Positions 1-9,183 of a DNA stretch of 64,000 nt are shown here, one piece after another; the first letter of the stretch is position 1; the number at the start of each line of letters is the position of its first letter. Made by a program: the position numbers and the translations under genes. The notes beneath the pieces are model-generated. The model was given only the letters and a program-made list of their open reading frames with translations, was not told the origin of the DNA and made no database searches. Origin of the DNA: Thermococcus siculi (GTDB taxonomy: Archaea; Methanobacteriota_B; Thermococci; Thermococcales; Thermococcaceae); NCBI RefSeq assembly GCF_002214505.1, contig NZ_CP015103.1, forward strand, positions 868,001 to 932,000, given 5' to 3'.

Positions 1-3000
1 GTTCCCTCCTCGTCGGTTGCGATCTTCCTTATCATGTCCTCGATTATCTGGATTGCCGCCCTCGCGTCCTCCCTCGTGACGGTTTCGCTGAGCCTCATCC
101 TAGCGTGGGCCTCGCTCAGACGGATAAGCGCCTCCAGCTGTCTGGCAGTGACCGGAATCGGCTGGACTCCTTCCTCCTCGCCGGAGCGCTTGAAGCCCTT
201 CCTCATCTTGACGTAGTAGCGCTTTATCTCGTCCATGGCTTCCCTGCTGAGAACGGGGTGGACGTTCTTCCTCGCGTAGGCTATGTACTTCTTGAGGAGG
301 TCGTAGGGTATCTTCGGTGTTACCGCCTCGGCCTCTCCCCTCCTCACCTTGAGGATGTGCTCCGCTATGCTGGCGTCGATCTTCTCGTCCGGCTCATCTA
401 AGAGGAGGAATATGAGGTCGAAACGGCTGAGCAAAGTAGGTGGAAGGTCGAGCTGCTCCGGAAGGCTCTTATGGCGGTTGAAGCGCCCGTACTTCGGGTT
501 TGCGGCCGCTATGACGGTGGTTCTGGAGTTTAGGGTCGCCGTGATGCCCGCCTTACTGATACTGATGCTTTGCTGCTCCAGTGCTTCATGTATAGCGCTC
601 CTGTCGCGGTCGCTCATTTTGTCGAACTCGTCGATTAGAGCGAACCCGCCGTCTGCGAGAACGAGGACACCCGCTTCGAGAACCCAGGAACCGGTGAACT
701 CGTCGCGGACTGCTGCCGCAGTGTTGTGGACGACGAAACCGTTGGCTATGAAGCTGTGTGAACCTTCGACGGTGAGGTCGTAGACGTACTCATAAGGAGA
801 TTCCATTTCACGTTTGGAAACCTTAACTGGCCCCTTTTCAGTGATAACCTCTCCATTGATGTTTCTGGCCTCTATCCATCCATTGGGAGTTAGGAGCTTG
901 GTCTCGGGAGTTACTACAATGTTCAGCCCATTTCCAGTTATCTTTATCAGTTTCTCCGGAGCCTTAAGCTTCCACAGTCTAAGGACTTTCCTGTTCCCGT
1001 CTTGAGTCTTGACGTAAAGTCCAAGCTTTTCAGCATCAACGCTCTTATAATCCTGAACTTTTTCTGGTATGACTTTCTCAACTAGCTCACCTATTTTGAG
1101 CTGTCCAAAGTTGGTTCTGATTATTGAATCGGGTGCAACGCAGAGACCTGCGGCGCTGGAGCTCTTTCCACTCGTATAGATTGCCCTCGGGGCCAGATTG
1201 GCGACGTAGCGGAGAATTTGGCTGTTGTGGACAAAGATGTCGTTCGCTATGAAGTTGTGATGCTCTGGAACCTGAAGGTCATAGACCCACAGGTGCTCTG
1301 GTGTGTATTCCTCTACCTCTTCCACTCTGTCCCAGAATATATCTGAGTCGGCGAGGAGTTCGAGGAGTTTAACCTCCTCTGAGTTAGGCAAGCGGGTTTT
1401 GAGAGTTTGGGCTATAACCATAAGCTTTTCTCTGCTAGGTAGCCTGTCTCCCCGTTCATAATGAAGGTATGTGGAGCGGTTTATTCCCATCTCTCTTTGG
1501 GTAAGCCCTGCTCTCATCCTAGTTTCCCTTAGGACTTTGCCGACGCCAGGAATGACGTCAACGTTCGTGTTGGGTTTGATGTTCCGAGTCACTTCCCTGA
1601 GAACTTCCATCTTTCTCTGGAGTCCAAATCCGATGACATCTCTGAACTTTACTGCATCCTCCCCGGTTATGAAAAGACGGTAGTAGCTCTTTTTCTTCTT
1701 CATCTTCCCGTTTGTTGCTTTACTCACAGTCTCGTGGAACTGAGACTTGATGTCGAACCGCAATAGCAGGTGTTGTATGCCCTTTAGGAGGTCTCTTGAC
1801 GCGGAAACAACCGTTATCTTTGGCCTTCTTCTATCGACGGTTCCTTCGGCATCAAAGTATCCTCTGAGAAAGGCCTTTATATCGACGTTCCTGGCACTAA
1901 ATAGTTGAGGTGGAACTTTTTTCTTCGCGGAGGTCTCTGATATACCGAGCCATTCAAGGAGGCTGTAAAGCTCAACACTGGATGCATAAACCTCCCCTGC
2001 AGTCTTTCCTTTATGCGACCTTCTCACAGCTGGGCTAAGTCCAATCTTGCTTAGGTATTCGCGAACCTTTTCTATCAGCTCTTCCGCGTTGTTTGTGAAG
2101 TAAAGGGTCGCACTACCACCGCGTTTCTGGGCGTAGCCTTCTCCAGTGATCAGCCCAATAACGTACCAGAACTCTTCATCCGCAAACTCTGGAAGCTTCA
2201 ATCTGCTCTTTGCAGTTTTTGGTTTTTTGATGGGTGCCTCTTTGAGGTTTACTAGTTTTCCAGGTGCGGGGATAACTCTTGGAACTGCAATGAAGTCCCC
2301 AACCCTCAGCTCTTCCGCTTTCCTGATTTTAAAGACTCCCTCCTCAAAGACAAAGAACGGGTGCGTGGGTGTTACCCTTATCTCCCTTCCACTCGCGGTC
2401 TTTATCCTGAACATTCTCTCCGGAGCGGTTCTCTTCCACGCGATGTTGGCTTTGACTTTTCTAACCTTAAGCGTTGAAGCGTCGAGTGCATAGAGTTCAA
2501 GGTCTATGGGTGCGTAATAGCCATCATCAACGATTCCAAGAGTCCCGTTTTTCTTGGCAGTTTCTATAGCTCCATCAACAAGCTCTCCAATTGGTTTAAT
2601 ACTTCCATCCGCCAGCACGACTTTTGTGTCGTAGTCAACGCACTTTGCCACACCCGGATCTCCAACGAGCAAAACATGGCTCTCTCCCCTCAGCTTCGTC
2701 CCGTCCGGCAGCGTTCTCTGGACTCCACCGAAGAGCGCCAGGGCTATGCCCTTCTTCACAGTCTTGTGCCCCCAGATTGCAGGGGCTATGGAATCGACTA
2801 TCGCATCCACTATATCCTTCCTCTTCGCCAGCTCTCGTATCTTCTGCTCGTCCTCCGGCGAAATCTCCAGCTCCTCTATCTCCTTGCTGAGCTGCTCTAT
2901 GTGGTTGACCTCGAGGACCTTCTTGAAGATCGGCCTCTTGTCCTTCTGTTCGAGGATGACGCGGAGAATTCCCGTTACGAGAACCCTATCGCCGGGCAGG

Positions 3001-3647
3001 GCGGTGTCAACCATGTCGTCAAGCAAAATTGCATCTACAAAGCGCGGCATCTGACCGCCTTTCAAACTCTCCGGTCTGTCCTGAAGGCGGAAGCTCTGGA
3101 AGTTTATGAAGCGGCTCTTCTCCACATCGAGATCGATGTTCCTTGAGCCACAGGCATCGCACTTCGCCGGTTTGACGAGGTTCTCGTAGGGCCTCTGGAG
3201 GCGTACCATCTCGTTTCCGCAGTCCTTGCACACGAAGACTGCCTTCTCCACGAAGGGCTTGACCTCACTAACGCGGGTGATTATGCCCTCAACCTGGATG
3301 AGCCTGTTTATGTGCTCGCTTCCGAGTTCCTTGACGAGGAGGGTATGTGGGAGGTTGAAGAAGCGGGCGTGGACCTTGAACTCCTCCTCCTTGAGGAGCG
3401 GCGGCTCGCGGAGGACTATCTGTATCGCATCCTCGGCGGCGAGAATGCTCTCCTCGGGGTTCTCCAGAAGCTCGGCGGCGAGCTCCGGGTCGAAGGAGTT
3501 GAGGTGCGTCCAGTCTATAGAGAGCGAGCGCTTCGGGGTGAGCGTTAAAAGGTCCTTCAGCTTGTTGAGGTAGACCTCTCTCCCCTCGTCGTCGACGTAT
3601 TCTCTCAAAAACCTCGCGTACCTCTCTATCATATCTTCCCTGTCCAT
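1..3647 (-). CDS. mcm: Replicative helicase MCM, with two inteins (3' end outside window)
   Basis: Hexameric ATP-dependent 3'-5' DNA helicase that unwinds the replication fork with Cdc45/RecJ and GINS. About 1215 codons lie in the window; the last few C-terminal codons are outside it. The N-terminal domain has a zinc site (CKDC then CDAC, near residues 115-145). The AAA+ core shows Walker A GDPGVAK-S, Walker B (ALIDEFDKM), sensor 1 (AAANP) and an arginine-finger segment (LLSRFD). Two in-frame inteins occupy residues about 336-808 and 836-975; without them the visible extein is about 602 residues. ATG at 3647 follows GGTGAGG and overlaps the gins23 stop (TGATG). The neighbouring gins23 fits the Pyrococcus arrangement of mcm with gins23. 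The frame stays open throughout. Confidence 0.96.
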   Translation of the reverse strand, partial: MDREDMIERYARFLREYVDDEGREVYLNKLKDLLTLTPKRSLSIDWTHLNSFDPELAAELLENPEESILAAEDAIQIVLREPPLLKEEEFKVHARFFNLPHTLLVKELGSEHINRLIQVEGIITRVSEVKPFVEKAVFVCKDCGNEMVRLQRPYENLVKPAKCDACGSRNIDLDVEKSRFINFQSFRLQDRPESLKGGQMPRFVDAILLDDMVDTALPGDRVLVTGILRVILEQKDKRPIFKKVLEVNHIEQLSKEIEELEISPEDEQKIRELAKRKDIVDAIVDSIAPAIWGHKTVKKGIALALFGGVQRTLPDGTKLRGESHVLLVGDPGVAKCVDYDTKVVLADGSIKPIGELVDGAIETAKKNGTLGIVDDGYYAPIDLELYALDASTLKVRKVKANIAWKRTAPERMFRIKTASGREIRVTPTHPFFVFEEGVFKIRKAEELRVGDFIAVPRVIPAPGKLVNLKEAPIKKPKTAKSRLKLPEFADEEFWYVIGLITGEGYAQKRGGSATLYFTNNAEELIEKVREYLSKIGLSPAVRRSHKGKTAGEVYASSVELYSLLEWLGISETSAKKKVPPQLFSARNVDIKAFLRGYFDAEGTVDRRRPKITVVSASRDLLKGIQHLLLRFDIKSQFHETVSKATNGKMKKKKSYYRLFITGEDAVKFRDVIGFGLQRKMEVLREVTRNIKPNTNVDVIPGVGKVLRETRMRAGLTQREMGINRSTYLHYERGDRLPSREKLMVIAQTLKTRLPNSEEVKLLELLADSDIFWDRVEEVEEYTPEHLWVYDLQVPEHHNFIANDIFVHNSQILRYVANLAPRAIYTSGKSSSAAGLCVAPDSIIRTNFGQLKIGELVEKVIPEKVQDYKSVDAEKLGLYVKTQDGNRKVLRLWKLKAPEKLIKITGNGLNIVVTPETKLLTPNGWIEARNINGEVITEKGPVKVSKREMESPYEYVYDLTVEGSHSFIANGFVVHNTAAAVRDEFTGSWVLEAGVLVLADGGFALIDEFDKMSDRDRSAIHEALEQQSISISKAGITATLNSRTTVIAAANPKYGRFNRHKSLPEQLDLPPTLLSRFDLIFLLLDEPDEKIDASIAEHILKVRRGEAEAVTPKIPYDLLKKYIAYARKNVHPVLSREAMDEIKRYYVKMRKGFKRSGEEEGVQPIPVTARQLEALIRLSEAHARMRLSETVTREDARAAIQIIEDMIRKIATDEEG
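723..1142 (-). other. Intein 2 in MCM: mini-intein lacking the block B histidine
   Basis: A 140-residue in-frame mini-intein without an endonuclease domain. It starts with Cys after extein residues SSAAGL and ends VVHN before Thr (TAAAVRDEFTG), 27 extein residues after intein 1. Block A (CVAPDSIIRTNFGQLKIGEL), block F (DLTVEGSHSFIANG) and block G (VVHN) are clear. The usual block B TxxH motif reads TPETK here, so the conserved His is missing. A Thermococcus kodakarensis CDC21 intein is known to splice without this His, so activity is still plausible. Boundaries come from matching the joined extein to the MCM family. Confidence 0.92.
1224..2642 (-). other. Intein 1 in MCM: LAGLIDADG endonuclease plus helix-turn-helix, inserted in Walker A
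   Basis: A 473-residue in-frame protein intron. It begins with Cys directly after GDPGVAK of the Walker A loop and ends VHN before Ser, so excision restores GDPGVAKS. Splicing blocks are visible: N-terminal CVDYDTKVVLADG, block B with TPTH, C-terminal block F (HHNFIAND) and G (FVHN). Two LAGLIDADG-type motifs are seen, IGLITGEGY near 2135-2168 and LRGYFDAEG near 1846-1880, so it probably encoded or still encodes a homing endonuclease. Residues encoded around 1395-1550 look like an XRE-type helix-turn-helix (GLTQREMGINRSTYLHYERG), which may help DNA recognition. The site corresponds to a known CDC21/MCM intein position in Thermococcales. Confidence 0.93.
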
Positions 3648-4141
3648 CAGTCCTCACCGAGCCATTCGTTCCTTATTTTAGAGAGCTGCAGGTATACCCT
3701 CCTCTCCTCCGGGGAAAGACGGGAGAGCAGTTCGAGGCTGTTGGGGCGGAGCATTACGGCCTTCAGAATCTTGTTGAAGCGGATGGTCTTGAGGTGCTCG
3801 GTCTTCTTCTTCAGGTTGGCGAGCTTGGTCAGCTTGACGTTTATGGTCTCGATGCTCTCCCCGGCGTTCAGCCTCACGTAGTTCTCAAGGTAGTACATGT
3901 AGAAAGCCGCCCTCTCGTAGAGACCCGCCGGGAGGGGCATCAGCGGCTCGTTGGAGCGCTCCTCGGCTATGGCCCTGTCTATCTCGCCTATGACCTTGTC
4001 GGTTTCATCTATGACGTCAACCACCCTCGCTTCCCACAGTTCCTTGGCCTTCCAGTCCTCTATGAGCACTATATCTCCAGCCTTCCAGTCTCCAAAGGGC
4101 TGGAGGATTTTAACCGGCACGACGGCCCTCCCTGTGAACAT
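3647..4141 (-). CDS. gins23: GINS complex subunit Gins23
   Basis: A 164-residue subunit of the archaeal GINS heterotetramer, which bridges MCM and the Cdc45/RecJ-like protein in the replicative helicase. A small beta-rich B-type domain is at the N-terminus (about 1-50) and a helical A domain follows; this B-A order marks the Gins23 type, whereas Gins51 is A-B. ATG 4141 follows GAGGGTGATGTC. The stop codon overlaps the mcm start by one base, so the two are translationally coupled. A TATA-like AGTTTAAG (minus strand) lies about 45 nt upstream. In Pyrococcus gins23 also sits next to mcm. Confidence 0.85.
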   Translation of the reverse strand: MFTGRAVVPVKILQPFGDWKAGDIVLIEDWKAKELWEARVVDVIDETDKVIGEIDRAIAEERSNEPLMPLPAGLYERAAFYMYYLENYVRLNAGESIETINVKLTKLANLKKKTEHLKTIRFNKILKAVMLRPNSLELLSRLSPEERRVYLQLSKIRNEWLGED

Positions 4142-4248
4142 GACATCACCCTCTCGAATATACCCCTACATTACCATGCTCTTAAACTTATCCGATGGGG
4201 ACGGATAAGCCTATAAGTCCAGCCGTCGTATTAATCGCAGGTGAGAGC

Positions 4249-4761
4249 ATGCTGATAGGGATAATGAGCGACACCCATGACAACCTTCCGGCAATAAGGA
4301 AAGCCGTCGATCTCTTCAATCGTGAAAACGTCGAGCTGGTCATCCACGCCGGCGATTACGTCGCTCCATTCGTTGCGTGGGAGCTTAAAAAACTCAGGGC
4401 CCCGCTCAAGGGCGTCTTCGGCAACAACGACGGCGAGAGAAAGGGCCTCTACGAGGCGCTGGGAATATACGATGAGATACTTGAGCTGGAGGCGGACGGC
4501 ATGAAGATAGCCGTCACCCACGGCACTGACGAGAGGATAGTCAGGGCACTGGCAAGGAGCAAGCTCTACGACGTCGTTGTCGTCGGCCACACCCACCGCT
4601 ACGAGATAAGGGAGGAGGGCAGGACCATACTAGTAAATCCGGGCGAGGTCTGCGGCTACGTTACCGGAGTGAAGAGCGTCGCTCTGCTCGACACCCGGAA
4701 GAGGGAAGTCCGGATAGTGAACATCGAAACTGGGGAGTTGCTCGGGGCAATGAGCCTCTGA
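4249..4761 (+). CDS. YfcE/MJ0936-type metallophosphoesterase (phosphodiesterase)
   Basis: A 170-residue calcineurin-like phosphoesterase of the YfcE/MJ0936 type. Metal ligands of a two-metal site are visible: SDTHDN, HAGDYV, GNNDGE, THG and GHTHRYE. Family members hydrolyse phosphodiester substrates in vitro; the physiological substrate is unknown. ATG 4249 is chosen because GGTGAGAGC precedes it; an in-frame ATG at 4195 would place the TATA-like CCTATAAG inside the coding region. It is divergent from gins23. The stop overlaps the next gene's start (TGATG), suggesting a two-gene operon. Confidence 0.88.
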   Translation: MLIGIMSDTHDNLPAIRKAVDLFNRENVELVIHAGDYVAPFVAWELKKLRAPLKGVFGNNDGERKGLYEALGIYDEILELEADGMKIAVTHGTDERIVRALARSKLYDVVVVGHTHRYEIREEGRTILVNPGEVCGYVTGVKSVALLDTRKREVRIVNIETGELLGAMSL

Positions 4762-5657
4762 TGGCATTTCGCTCCTTTTACTTCTGCGCTCAAATCAACG
4801 CGCTTCCGGCGGTGGATATGGGGGACATACTCGTTCCGAAGGAGAGGCGCGACGCGGTCGTCCTCATAGGCGTCGACGGCTCGGAGAACGTCGAGTTCAT
4901 AAAGGTCTACGCGGTCAGCGAGGAGGTTGCCAAGCAGACCCTTGAGGAGTTCTTCAGCGCGAAGGGCCTCTTCCCCTCTGACTACAGGCTCGTCAGCAGG
5001 GGCAGCGAGGAAGTTGGGGAGAGAAGCGCCATAACGACGAGGAGCGAGTCCTCCCTCGGTGCTGCCCTGGCCAGGCTGGGTCTCAAACTGCTCTCAAACG
5101 GCGTCCTCTACCTCGACGGCGTCGAGAGGCTCTACCAGTTCACCCTCGTGAGCGAGACCCTCTACGAGAGGATAACTGCCGAGAAAAAAGCCCCTGAATC
5201 CTACGACGGCGAATCTCTAACCGCGGAGGAGATCCTCTCCCTCGGCGTTGATGTCCTCGTGGAGAACCTCAGCGGGATGGATCTCTCCAAACTCCTGCCT
5301 GAAAAAGCCCTCCTGCTCAGGGAGCCGACCATTGAGAGGGTCGCCGAGCTTCTGGCGGAGGAGAGGGATTACCCTGTGGTTGTGGAGACCAGGGATGCGG
5401 GGAAATACGAATTCCTCGACTTCCCCATTATCCTGAGGCTCCCTCCCCTTTCTCCGGAGGAGTTCGCCCAGAAACTCTCCGAAAGACTCGGCTTCGAGGT
5501 TTCCCCCGGCCACTTCCTCGACTATCCGGCGGAAAAGCTCAACATGCGGAACGTCGAGGCACTGGCCAGGCTCGTTGGGGCGCTCATTGAAAAGAGGGGC
5601 CTGTCGGCTGGGGAGGCCCTCTCCATCGCGGTGAGGCTCAACCTCGGAGAGCTTTGA
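4761..5657 (+). CDS. Uncharacterised protein, coupled to the phosphodiesterase
   Basis: A 298-residue protein that I do not recognise. No signal peptide, membrane segment or cysteine cluster is visible. It is acidic and rich in Leu and Glu. The C-terminal 60 residues (LDYPAEKLNMRNVEALARLV and on) resemble a helical lid-like domain, but no P-loop is present. ATG 4761 overlaps the preceding stop by one base, so it is co-translated with the YfcE-type gene. Its 3' end overlaps the convergent gene by 20 nt. Codon use matches the neighbours. Probably a Thermococcales-restricted protein. Confidence 0.8.
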   Translation: MAFRSFYFCAQINALPAVDMGDILVPKERRDAVVLIGVDGSENVEFIKVYAVSEEVAKQTLEEFFSAKGLFPSDYRLVSRGSEEVGERSAITTRSESSLGAALARLGLKLLSNGVLYLDGVERLYQFTLVSETLYERITAEKKAPESYDGESLTAEEILSLGVDVLVENLSGMDLSKLLPEKALLLREPTIERVAELLAEERDYPVVVETRDAGKYEFLDFPIILRLPPLSPEEFAQKLSERLGFEVSPGHFLDYPAEKLNMRNVEALARLVGALIEKRGLSAGEALSIAVRLNLGEL

Positions 5658-6228
5658 AATATTTGACCACCATGGCTTTGAAGTCAGGGTTGTGCTTTCC
5701 GAGAGCGGCGTTTATCAGCTCCCTCAGCTTCCCGTCCTCGGTCAGATAGCCGAGGAGCAGGCCCTCGTCCACGGTGAGTTCCCCCAGAAAACCCGCCTTC
5801 TCAAGGAAATCTGCCCTGCTGGTGGCGCTTGTATGGAGTTCCAATACCCTCTCCAGGTACGGCCTGACTTTTTCTGCCCTCCTCTCGAACTCCAGCCAGT
5901 CTACGGCGAGCCTATCACCCGGCGAGACGTGCCTCCCGGGGCTTTCCAGGTAGGGTCTCAGGGCTTCTCCGAGCTTCGAGTTCAGGAGCTTCCCCCTGAA
6001 CGTCTCGAGAGAATCATAATCGTTGCCCAGCCTCTTCTTGTCAACGAGGTCAAGGGAGTCGAAGAGCGCTATCCCGGTCAGGTAGCAGAGGGCCGCAAAT
6101 GGAATCCTTGGGAGGGTGATAGCATCACGGGTTATCCTAACGGTGTTTCCGGCCCTTCTCTCCTTCCCTTCCAGGAGCATTCCGAGTGGATAGGTCAGGC
6201 TTTTAACGCAGAACTCCAGCTCGTCCAT
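5638..6228 (-). CDS. Uncharacterised 196-residue protein
   Basis: I do not recognise this family. The protein is soluble by inspection, rich in Leu, Arg and Glu, with a long charged helical middle (about 95-135) and no cysteine motif, P-loop or signal sequence. ATG 6228 lies downstream of a GGTGAGGGT ribosome site. The gene converges on its neighbour and the two reading frames overlap by 20 nt at their 3' ends. It starts back-to-back with rtcA about 90 nt away, leaving room for divergent promoters (AT-rich stretch near 6260-6295). Confidence 0.78.
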   Translation of the reverse strand: MDELEFCVKSLTYPLGMLLEGKERRAGNTVRITRDAITLPRIPFAALCYLTGIALFDSLDLVDKKRLGNDYDSLETFRGKLLNSKLGEALRPYLESPGRHVSPGDRLAVDWLEFERRAEKVRPYLERVLELHTSATSRADFLEKAGFLGELTVDEGLLLGYLTEDGKLRELINAALGKHNPDFKAMVVKYFKALRG

Positions 6229-6263
6229 ACCCTCACCGTTAAGCCCTACGGCCGCGAAAGTAA

Positions 6264-7352
<1,089 letters not shown>

Positions 7353-7399
7353 CGAAGGGGTTAAATATCGGAAGGTCCAACCTCAAAGTGGGTGCGAAG

Positions 7400-7588
7400 A
7401 TGGAGGGTATTGAGTACATCTACGACAAGCACGGCAGGATAAAAGGGGTTATAGTGCCTCCGGAGCTGTGGGAGAAGGTGAGGGAGAAAATCTTCGAGCC
7501 CTCAAAGTACAGAGGGATTTACAAGGGGAGAAAAGACCTCAAAAAGAGCCTCCGGGAGCTGAGGGACGAATGGGAGAGGGATTTCTGA
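7400..7588 (+). CDS. vapB: VapB-type antitoxin
   Basis: A 62-residue protein directly upstream of, and overlapping, a PIN-domain toxin gene. The N-terminus (MEGIEYIYDKHGRIKGVIVP) is predicted beta-rich, and the C-terminal half is a charged helical tail (about 35-62) that could wrap the toxin. This layout is typical of archaeal VapB antitoxins of the AF1095/DUF217-like group, although the DNA-binding fold is not certain. ATG 7400 follows GGTGCGAAG; a GTG at 7388 is an alternative. A TATA-like TTAAATAT lies near 7361. VapB proteins usually repress their own operon. Confidence 0.78.
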   Translation: MEGIEYIYDKHGRIKGVIVPPELWEKVREKIFEPSKYRGIYKGRKDLKKSLRELRDEWERDF

Positions 7589-7974
7589 TAGACACGAACG
7601 TTCTCATCTACTACCTCGCCGATGCCATTCCTGGGGAAGAGCTTCCCAGAGTGGAGGAAATTTTGAAGGAGAGCTTCAACGTCTCGATAATCACGAAAAT
7701 AGAGTTTCTGGGTTGGAAAGGGCACACTCCGGAGGGATTTGAAAAGTCAAAGGAGTTCATAAGCTTTGCCCATGTAATTCCCCTTACCGAAGATATTGCT
7801 GAACTCGCAATCGAGCTTAGGAGAATGAAGAGCATAAAGCTTCCGGATGCAGTAATAGCTGCCACTGCCCTGAGATACGGCTACACCCTCGTGACGAGAA
7901 ACGTTGGGGACTTCAAGGGCATTGAAGGGCTTAGAATTTACAACCCGTTTGAAAAGATTGACGGGAAGGGTTAG
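7570..7974 (+). CDS. vapC: VapC-type PIN-domain ribonuclease toxin
   Basis: A 134-residue PIN-domain endoribonuclease, the toxin of a type II pair. The four acidic metal ligands are visible: LIDTNVLIYYL (Asp), ITKIEFLGW (Glu), LPDAVIAATAL (Asp) and TRNVGDF (Asp). ATG 7570 gives MGEGFLIDTN and overlaps vapB by 19 nt, so the pair is translationally coupled. Members of this family cleave tRNA or rRNA; the target here cannot be told from sequence. Confidence 0.9.
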   Translation: MGEGFLIDTNVLIYYLADAIPGEELPRVEEILKESFNVSIITKIEFLGWKGHTPEGFEKSKEFISFAHVIPLTEDIAELAIELRRMKSIKLPDAVIAATALRYGYTLVTRNVGDFKGIEGLRIYNPFEKIDGKG

Positions 7975-8007
7975 TCCGTTTTTGCCTCTTCATGTCGATT
8001 TTGGCGT

Positions 8008-8853
8008 CTACTCCCCTACCTCGACCCCGTAGACCTTCTCCGGGTTCTCCATGTGGATTTTGTAAACGTCCTCCTCCGTGAAGAGTCCATTCTGGAGGAA
8101 GGCCTTCGTTCTCTTTGGGACAGTCTTCGGTCCGAGAACCGCCCCGGGCCTTCTCTTGTCGTCTATGTAGTCGGTCTCCATCATGAAGCGGTTTCCCTGT
8201 TCTATTGCAGCTTTGATGTTCTTCCTGCTTGCTATTATGCTCGGGAAGACGCCGACCTCTTCCGCCACCTTAACCAGCGGCGGCGAGAAGTGTTTCACAA
8301 CCTTGTATGGCTTTATCCCGACCTCCCTAACGTACTTCCCCAGCTCCCTGAACTTCTCCTCGTCGAAGCTCTCGGTGTGGAGCTGAACGGCGCAGTCGGC
8401 TTCCTTAGCCAGGCTCATACCATACTTCATCAGCTCGATGCTGGCGTTCCATATCTCCTCGGGGACTGGATAGTGGGGCCTGCCGATTTCACCGATACCT
8501 ATAGCTTTCCCCTCGAGGCAGAGCTTCTGTGCATATTCCAAAGCCCTCATGACCTCGTTTTTGGCGTACTCTAGGCCTTTCTCCCTCGCCAGGTAGTCGA
8601 ACTCAGCCGGGTGAACTCCAACCACCGCGTAGGCCTTCACTGGGGTTTCTTTGTTTATCCTCCCGACCAGCTCGATGTGGAAGTCCATCGCCTTCATGAA
8701 GTCCTCCGCCTTGAGTCCGGGGAAGCCGTAGTCGTGGGCGGTCTTGTAAACGACAACGAGGTGAGTTCCGCCCGCTCTGTGGAACTCCTTCACAGCCTCC
8801 AAAAACAGCCCGTGGTATGGGTCAACGTGGAAGTGGTCGTCCCAGATTATCAT
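8008..8853 (-). CDS. TatD-family metal-dependent hydrolase (COG1099-like)
   Basis: A 281-residue TIM-barrel amidohydrolase of the TatD superfamily. Expected metal ligands are present in order: DDHFHVD (HxH), IGIGEIGRPH (Glu), AVQLHTE (His), VVKHFSP (His) and METDYID (Asp). TatD proteins are metal-dependent nucleases or hydrolases; this archaeal branch has no assigned substrate. ATG 8853 follows GAGGTGAGAG. It is the last gene of a minus-strand run, starting 9 nt after the barrel-domain gene stop. Confidence 0.86.
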   Translation of the reverse strand: MIIWDDHFHVDPYHGLFLEAVKEFHRAGGTHLVVVYKTAHDYGFPGLKAEDFMKAMDFHIELVGRINKETPVKAYAVVGVHPAEFDYLAREKGLEYAKNEVMRALEYAQKLCLEGKAIGIGEIGRPHYPVPEEIWNASIELMKYGMSLAKEADCAVQLHTESFDEEKFRELGKYVREVGIKPYKVVKHFSPPLVKVAEEVGVFPSIIASRKNIKAAIEQGNRFMMETDYIDDKRRPGAVLGPKTVPKRTKAFLQNGLFTEEDVYKIHMENPEKVYGVEVGE

Positions 8854-8862
8854 TCTCTCACC

Positions 8863-9183
8863 TCACGACTGGTAGACCTCGATGACCTCGTCGCCTTTAA
8901 GCTTTAGCGTCCCCTCGAGAACTAGAGCCACCTGGTCGCCCTCCACCGCGAAGTCCACTTCCCTGTTCTGGATGTATATCCCCCTGATGACAGCCACTCC
9001 ACCGCCTTTAAGCTTGTATCCCGGGTAGATCGTCCCTTCCAGCACGACACCGCCGAGAACCTGTTTGCCGAGGACGTGGGTTATTCCGACAACGTGGAAC
9101 TTCCCCGCTGGCTTTCTTGAGACTATCTCCACTCCCGCTTCGGGTTTGTTCTTTCCCCTGAAGAACCTCCTGAAGAGACTCAC
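8863..9183 (-). CDS. Stand-alone EF-Tu domain-2-like beta-barrel protein
   Basis: A 106-residue protein with the pattern of a translation-factor domain 2 barrel (VVGITHVLGKQVLGGVVLEG, then GYKLKG and VDFAVEGDQVALVLEG). There is no GTPase domain. The N-terminus is a basic stretch (SLFRRFFRGKNK). GTG 9183 is preferred because GGTGG precedes it and its GTGA overlaps the upstream TGA by 4 nt; GTG 9192 is possible. Function unknown. It sits between two DUF257 genes and a TatD-like gene, all in one direction. Confidence 0.8.
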   Translation of the reverse strand: MSLFRRFFRGKNKPEAGVEIVSRKPAGKFHVVGITHVLGKQVLGGVVLEGTIYPGYKLKGGGVAVIRGIYIQNREVDFAVEGDQVALVLEGTLKLKGDEVIEVYQS

